This document shows positions 7,226-10,000 of a stretch of 10,000 nucleotides of DNA, in pieces. A model generated the notes under the pieces. The model did not search any database. It worked only from the letters and a program-made list of their open reading frames with translations, and was not told the DNA's origin. The stretch is from NCBI GenBank assembly GCA_009663005.1, contig VIGQ01001189.1, positions 1-10,000 on the forward strand. Reading direction: 5' to 3'. This DNA comes from Actinidia chinensis (Eukaryota > Streptophyta > Magnoliopsida > Ericales > Actinidiaceae). The stretch's first letter is position 1, and every line of letters starts with the position of its first letter. The translations under genes and the position numbers were made by a program.

Positions 7226-7990
7226 TTTAGGGTTGAATTGCTATTTTTTTCTTGTCCTGTTGGTATTCGTGTTTACCATTTTCAGGTCAATTTGTTTCTG
7301 GACCAAAGTTGAACTGATTCTCAAAGTATTGTTTCACATAATGTATTTTAGGCGTTTTCAAATGCTATTATTTCCGGTGTCCGGTTGGTTACTATGTTCG
7401 ATTTATTTATTTTTTTTAACGCACCACTGTTTTTGAAGAGAATGAGAAGTTGTTTATTGCTTGCTGTCAATTTACCAAATCTCCATTGAAAACTCCGCCA
7501 CAATGTTCAAAAGTCCAGTTCAAAGTATTTTCCGACCAACATTAAACGCTTGCAGGTGTTTAAACACTTATATTCTTCATTGTCCCTGTTGGTTACAGTT
7601 TGAGATTTTTTCATGCAATTCTGTTTCTGATAGAATGAGAATCGATTTGTGGTTGGATGAATCAAGGCACTTACGAATCACCTTCAAAATCATGTTCAAA
7701 AAAATTTCAGTTCAATTTGTTTTCATACCAAAAGTGAACATAATTTTAATTATATTTTGATCACAATTTCTTAGGTGTGTCAAACTGATTAATTTTCTTT
7801 GTGTCCTGTTGGCTTATAGTTTTTCAATTTTCGGCAATGCAGTTTATGATAGAATGAGAACAGAAATTGCAAGAGGTCATGGTTTGTATTTCATTAATTG
7901 GTATCTTATACTTCAATCTTATACATCGAATTGAAGTGCAATTACCGAATCTCCATTTAATTGGCAAGTGTGTAGTCTAATTTTACGTAA
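7226..7990 (+). repeat. Degenerate tandem repeat, four diverged copies
   Basis: Four copies share ordered landmarks. Each begins with a T-rich tract ending TTTAGG or GCAGG, at 7226, 7347, 7551 and 7770. Each then carries GTCC-GTTGG: 7254-7263, 7379-7388, 7582-7592 and 7803-7812. Copies 2-4 carry a GAATGAGAA block (about 7438, 7633, 7852). A CAGTTCAATTTG-TTTC-ACCAAA-GTGAAC block recurs at 7281-7316, 7516-7550 (worn) and 7708-7740. A CAATTACCAAATCTCCATT block occurs at 7468-7489 and 7939-7959. Unit spacing is 125, 203 and 221 bp, so copies differ by internal deletions. It lies between the candidate start at 7082 and candidate exons further right, most likely in an intron or leader. Confidence 0.68.
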
Positions 7991-8267
7991 TGACAAAACA
8001 TGGTACTTTCAATTTATCTTGGAATGGGCTTGCTCAATATTTAGTTTTTTGTGGAGTATGTTATTGTTCTGGTAATTGAAGGAAATAATTTATGCACCTT
8101 GTCGTCATGCCTATTAAATTTCTTCACAAGAGGACAGATATGCTGTGTTCAAGAAGGCATATAAAATCTTCCTTTCATCATGACTCATGTTGCTTATCGT
8201 ACCCACGGATCGTGATCAAATCATCGAAGTCAAAAAAAGTTGTATCTCAAGGCACTAAGGTCCCCAG

Positions 8268-8573
8268 GAAATTCATTGGGTCAAAGAAGGGTTGAACATT
8301 GTTGGTCAAGGGTTGGTTGCTGCTGGTGTCATGGACAGGTCAATATTTGAAGTAACTTTTATTGCACGGCACCAAGTTTTTTCAAGTTCAGTTCACTTCC
8401 TTCCCATGCTATCATCAGGTTCCAAATGGGTGTCCTCCCACATTATGCTTTTGGCTGATTCCTCATGCGCACGAGAGGAATTTGCCAGGGATCTTTATTT
8501 CCCACTGTGTTTTAAGTACTGTGTGGCCAGGATAAGGGTTTTAGTTTTCTGGATTTTATTTAGTTTTGGGTGA
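8268..8573 (+). CDS. Candidate exon or gene remnant with a 101-codon open frame
   Basis: After a CCCCAG acceptor-like site (AG at 8266-8267) one frame stays open for 101 codons to a TGA at 8571-8573. The start reads EIHWVKEGLNIVGQG and the middle contains SKWVSSHIMLLADSS followed by CAREEFARDLYF. Composition is less biased than in the surrounding shadows, with no low-complexity runs. Possible internal donors are GAA/GTAACT at 8351, TTTTAA/GTACTG at 8516 and GG/GTGAGA at 8569. I recognise no family. A second + frame from 8420 (VPNGCPPTLCFWLIPH) and a minus-strand frame (SSRAHEESAKSIMWEDTH) also look protein-like over the same DNA, so the true strand and frame are uncertain. The tract may be a decayed coding sequence. 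Confidence 0.28.
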   Translation, partial: EIHWVKEGLNIVGQGLVAAGVMDRSIFEVTFIARHQVFSSSVHFLPMLSSGSKWVSSHIMLLADSSCAREEFARDLYFPLCFKYCVARIRVLVFWILFSFG

Positions 8574-8791
8574 GATTGTCCACATCCAAAATATCCAAAA
8601 AAAATTGGTTATATTTCATGGAATTAATGATAAGGAGGCAGTTTATTTTCTCGCTAGTGAAGTTTGCCTAATGTTGGCCACTATCTTGGCGCTGTCTGTT
8701 GTTTATGTATTGGTATTATTTAAAAACAAACTAGGAAGGAAGAATATTAATGGAAGTGCTGTAATAGAATGCATTATGTTGAAGCTGCTAA
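8574..8791. other. Open but unrecognised stretch before a poly(A)-signal cluster
   Basis: A + strand frame (8566-8796) gives 76 residues with a hydrophobic segment near residues 28-53 (FLASEVCLMLATILALSVVY). It starts at an alternative codon rather than ATG and matches no family I know. It could be chance or part of a 3' untranslated region given the AATAAA motifs that follow. Confidence 0.25.
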
Positions 8792-8801
8792 AATAAATAA
8801 A
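8792..8801 (+). terminator. Overlapping AATAAA polyadenylation-signal motifs
   Basis: AATAAATAAA contains two AATAAA hexamers (8792-8797 and 8796-8801). In plants AATAAA is the best near-upstream element for 3' end formation, typically 10-30 bases before cleavage, and it follows the open region ending at 8796. In DNA this AT-rich the motif is common by chance. Confidence 0.22.
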
Positions 8802-9121
8802 ATAGCATATGAATATTATTGTTTCGGTTTTGGCAAATGACAGCAAGTTTGTACCGGTTTGAAAATCTTATACACAAATAATGTTTCATGTTTGCAATTC
8901 TTAGGACTTATGTATTTATAATGGCCTTAACATTTATGTTTGATTAATTAGACATTGAATATATAATGTCAGACCACATGAGGTCAATATCTGTTTTGAT
9001 GGCAGTACTATTTCTTTGAACCATTGGGTTTTTCTTAGATTCATTCTGCTATATATTATGTCCTAAGAGACAAGTTGAGTAAAAAAACAAAGAACTTAGA
9101 TATCTGAGCTATGTTTCTTAG
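8802..9121. other. Likely intron or intergenic spacer
   Basis: AT-rich sequence with stops in all frames and no motif beyond a TATATAATG stretch near 8959. Its right end is a pyrimidine-containing acceptor TGTTTCTTAG at 9112-9121. Confidence 0.4.
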
Positions 9122-9198
9122 ATTATTCATTGCATGGTTTCTTTCAAGCAAGATACAAGTGCTTTCTGGAGTTAGATCAGTTAGGCATCCTAAAACCT
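9122..9198 (+). CDS. Candidate internal exon
   Basis: Bounded by a good acceptor (TGTTTCTTAG) and a plausible donor (AAACCT/GTATAT at 9199). The only long open frame starts after two bases and reads YSLHGFFQARYKCFLELDQL, ending GILKP. This is a balanced, globular-looking sequence without low complexity. Family not recognised. The antisense ORF over 9056-9286, starting MAKTRKS, is the opposing shadow. The exon frame does not join cleanly to the next candidate exon, so either a splice border is misplaced or the gene is broken. Confidence 0.3.
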
Positions 9199-9300
9199 GT
9201 ATATAAAAAACTCTGAGCGATCTCTTGTTAAGCAACAAACCTGCTCCCATAAGATAAAGACTTAGGGACTTCCTGGTTTTAGCCATCTGTTTCTGTGGAG

Positions 9301-9347
9301 TATTCGGGTTCTGACACCAAATCCTGATTCAACCGCCGTCTTTAAGG
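9301..9347 (+). CDS. Candidate short exon
   Basis: Acceptor CCATCTGTTTCTGTGGAG ends at 9300, and a donor AAGG/GTATAA lies at 9348. The 47 bases read IRVLTPNPDSTAVFK in one frame, which is unusually protein-like against this background. If joined with these exact borders to the exon at 9490 the frame would stop almost at once (GGG ACA TTT TAA). The borders or the reading are therefore uncertain. Confidence 0.22.
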
Positions 9348-9489
9348 GTATAATAATAAAATTGATTAAACCGTGTAATGTATGTCGTGTTAATTTTCCA
9401 TGTTCCTTTGTCTTTATGTGTGAGCTCATTTCTTTTTATTATACTTGTAACTGGAACCCAGCCAGTAAAGATTCTAATCTCTGTTGCAG

Positions 9490-9612
9490 GGACATTTTAA
9501 AAACTTTTTTTGGTTATTTGCGGAAGCTGCTGACAACGGAGATCACATATTCTCCAGGAGATTTAAAAGAGTTGGAGGATTTTTGATTAAACTCAAAATT
9601 TTGCGTGGCTAG
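9490..9612 (+). CDS. Candidate exon after a strong acceptor
   Basis: Preceded by TCTAATCTCTGTTGCAG, the best acceptor in the window. Two frames stay open. One reads GHFKNFFWLFAEAADNGDHI then FSRRFKRVGGFLIKLKIL and stops with TAG at 9610. The other reads DILKTFFGYLRKLLTTEITY then SPGDLKELEDF and stops with TGA at 9584. Both look like protein. Neither is a family I recognise. The first could leave by a weak donor at 9605 and would then be in phase with the exon at 9934. The second could be a carboxyl terminus. Confidence 0.32.
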   Translation, partial: GHFKNFFWLFAEAADNGDHIFSRRFKRVGGFLIKLKILRG

Positions 9613-9933
9613 CTAATGTTTGACATGGGTTGTGAAGACTTAGTTATCAAAATGTTCGAAACCTTTTTCACTGTTGTGAGGTTTCAGCTTCAGTTCTCCC
9701 TACCCTTCCACTTTTTTTTTTTTGTTTAGAGCATCCTTAATATTTTTTGCTCTGCTTCTTATTCTCGTCTTCTAGTTATTCTCATGCAATTATACAAATT
9801 AAACTGCGAAGTGGTTGGTTTGTGCCCTGCCTTTTTGATCACGGTTTGGTACGATGTGTGTAATTTGTCATAGTGGAGAAAACTTGCATAAGAAGCGGTT
9901 GGGGTAAATTCACTTCTACACTAGAAATTGCAG
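9613..9933. other. Probable intron
   Basis: T-rich with a T12 run at 9712-9723 and stops in all frames. It ends in the acceptor CTACACTAGAAATTGCAG at 9916-9933. Composition fits a plant intron between the candidate exons at 9490 and 9934. Confidence 0.4.
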
Positions 9934-9997
9934 ATCAGCATGCTGCGGTTTATCTTTTCTTGAAACAACTTCATGAAAAATTTGTGGAGAATTGAAG
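9934..9997 (+). CDS. Candidate exon at the right edge, with stop codon
   Basis: Follows the acceptor AAATTGCAG and ends AAG/GTA at the window edge, a normal donor start. After two bases the frame reads QHAAVYLFLKQLHEKFVEN and then TGA at 9993. The other two frames also stop within the exon. If it is spliced at 9997 it is either the last coding exon followed by an intron in the 3' untranslated region, or a non-coding exon. Family not recognised. Confidence 0.3.
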
Positions 9998-10000
9998 GTA

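Noticed and set aside
8566..8796. GEIVHIQ near 8569, which recalls the start of beta-tubulin
   Set aside because: The resemblance covers only a few residues. The following residues are unrelated and the expected glycine-rich start is missing.
9056..9286. Minus-strand 76-codon ORF starting MAKTRKS
   Set aside because: It lies antisense to a better splice-bounded + strand exon at 9122-9198 and no family was recognised. It is kept only as a low-probability alternative.
9610..9665. tRNA-like B box (GTTCGAAACC, 9654-9663) followed by a T run
   Set aside because: No acceptor, anticodon or T stem can be formed around it and the upstream A box is poor.
1..10000. CRISPR array, bacterial operon, phage or viral gene module
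   Set aside because: No regularly spaced identical repeats, no packed ORFs, no ribosome-binding pattern, and no recognisable viral or retrotransposon polyprotein motif in any frame.

Overview
The window looks like nuclear genomic DNA of a flowering plant, probably a eudicot. It is strongly AT-rich with long A and T runs. It has no bacterial-style gene packing, and no long open reading frame in 10 kb. It holds a foldback repeat of a kind common between plant genes, and several short open stretches on the + strand start at intron-like pyrimidine-AG acceptors. I cannot name the family or species, and I recognise no protein family anywhere in the window.

Layout. Positions 75-1359 form one long foldback (inverted-repeat) element. 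It has terminal inverted repeats of about 110 bp and an interior of T-rich modules on the left mirrored by A-rich modules on the right. Positions 1360-2490 are intergenic with little structure. Positions 2496-3136 contain three degraded copies of a short repeat module. Positions 3137-3960 are very AT-rich and empty. Positions 4028-4240 are a sharply bounded purine/G-rich island. Positions 4240-6850 are again intergenic, with local CCA-rich and GGT-rich patches, a telo-box-like motif and a 19-base A run.

From about 6880 to the right edge the composition and open frames suggest a plant transcription unit on the + strand that continues past the window. The evidence is a GC-richer block with CT-rich patches, a well-placed ATG at 7082 opening a 38-codon basic ORF, and several short open stretches with plausible splice borders. 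These stretches lie at 8268-8573, 9122-9198, 9301-9347, 9490-9612 and 9934-9997. The frames do not chain cleanly and some exons have stops in every frame, so this could be an intron-rich gene, a long non-coding transcript or a decaying gene. The probable intron or leader at 7226-7990 is built from four diverged copies of a roughly 120-220 bp unit.

No complete protein-coding gene can be stated with confidence. The best supported items are the foldback element, the tandem repeat at 7226-7990 and the repeat trio at 2496-3136.
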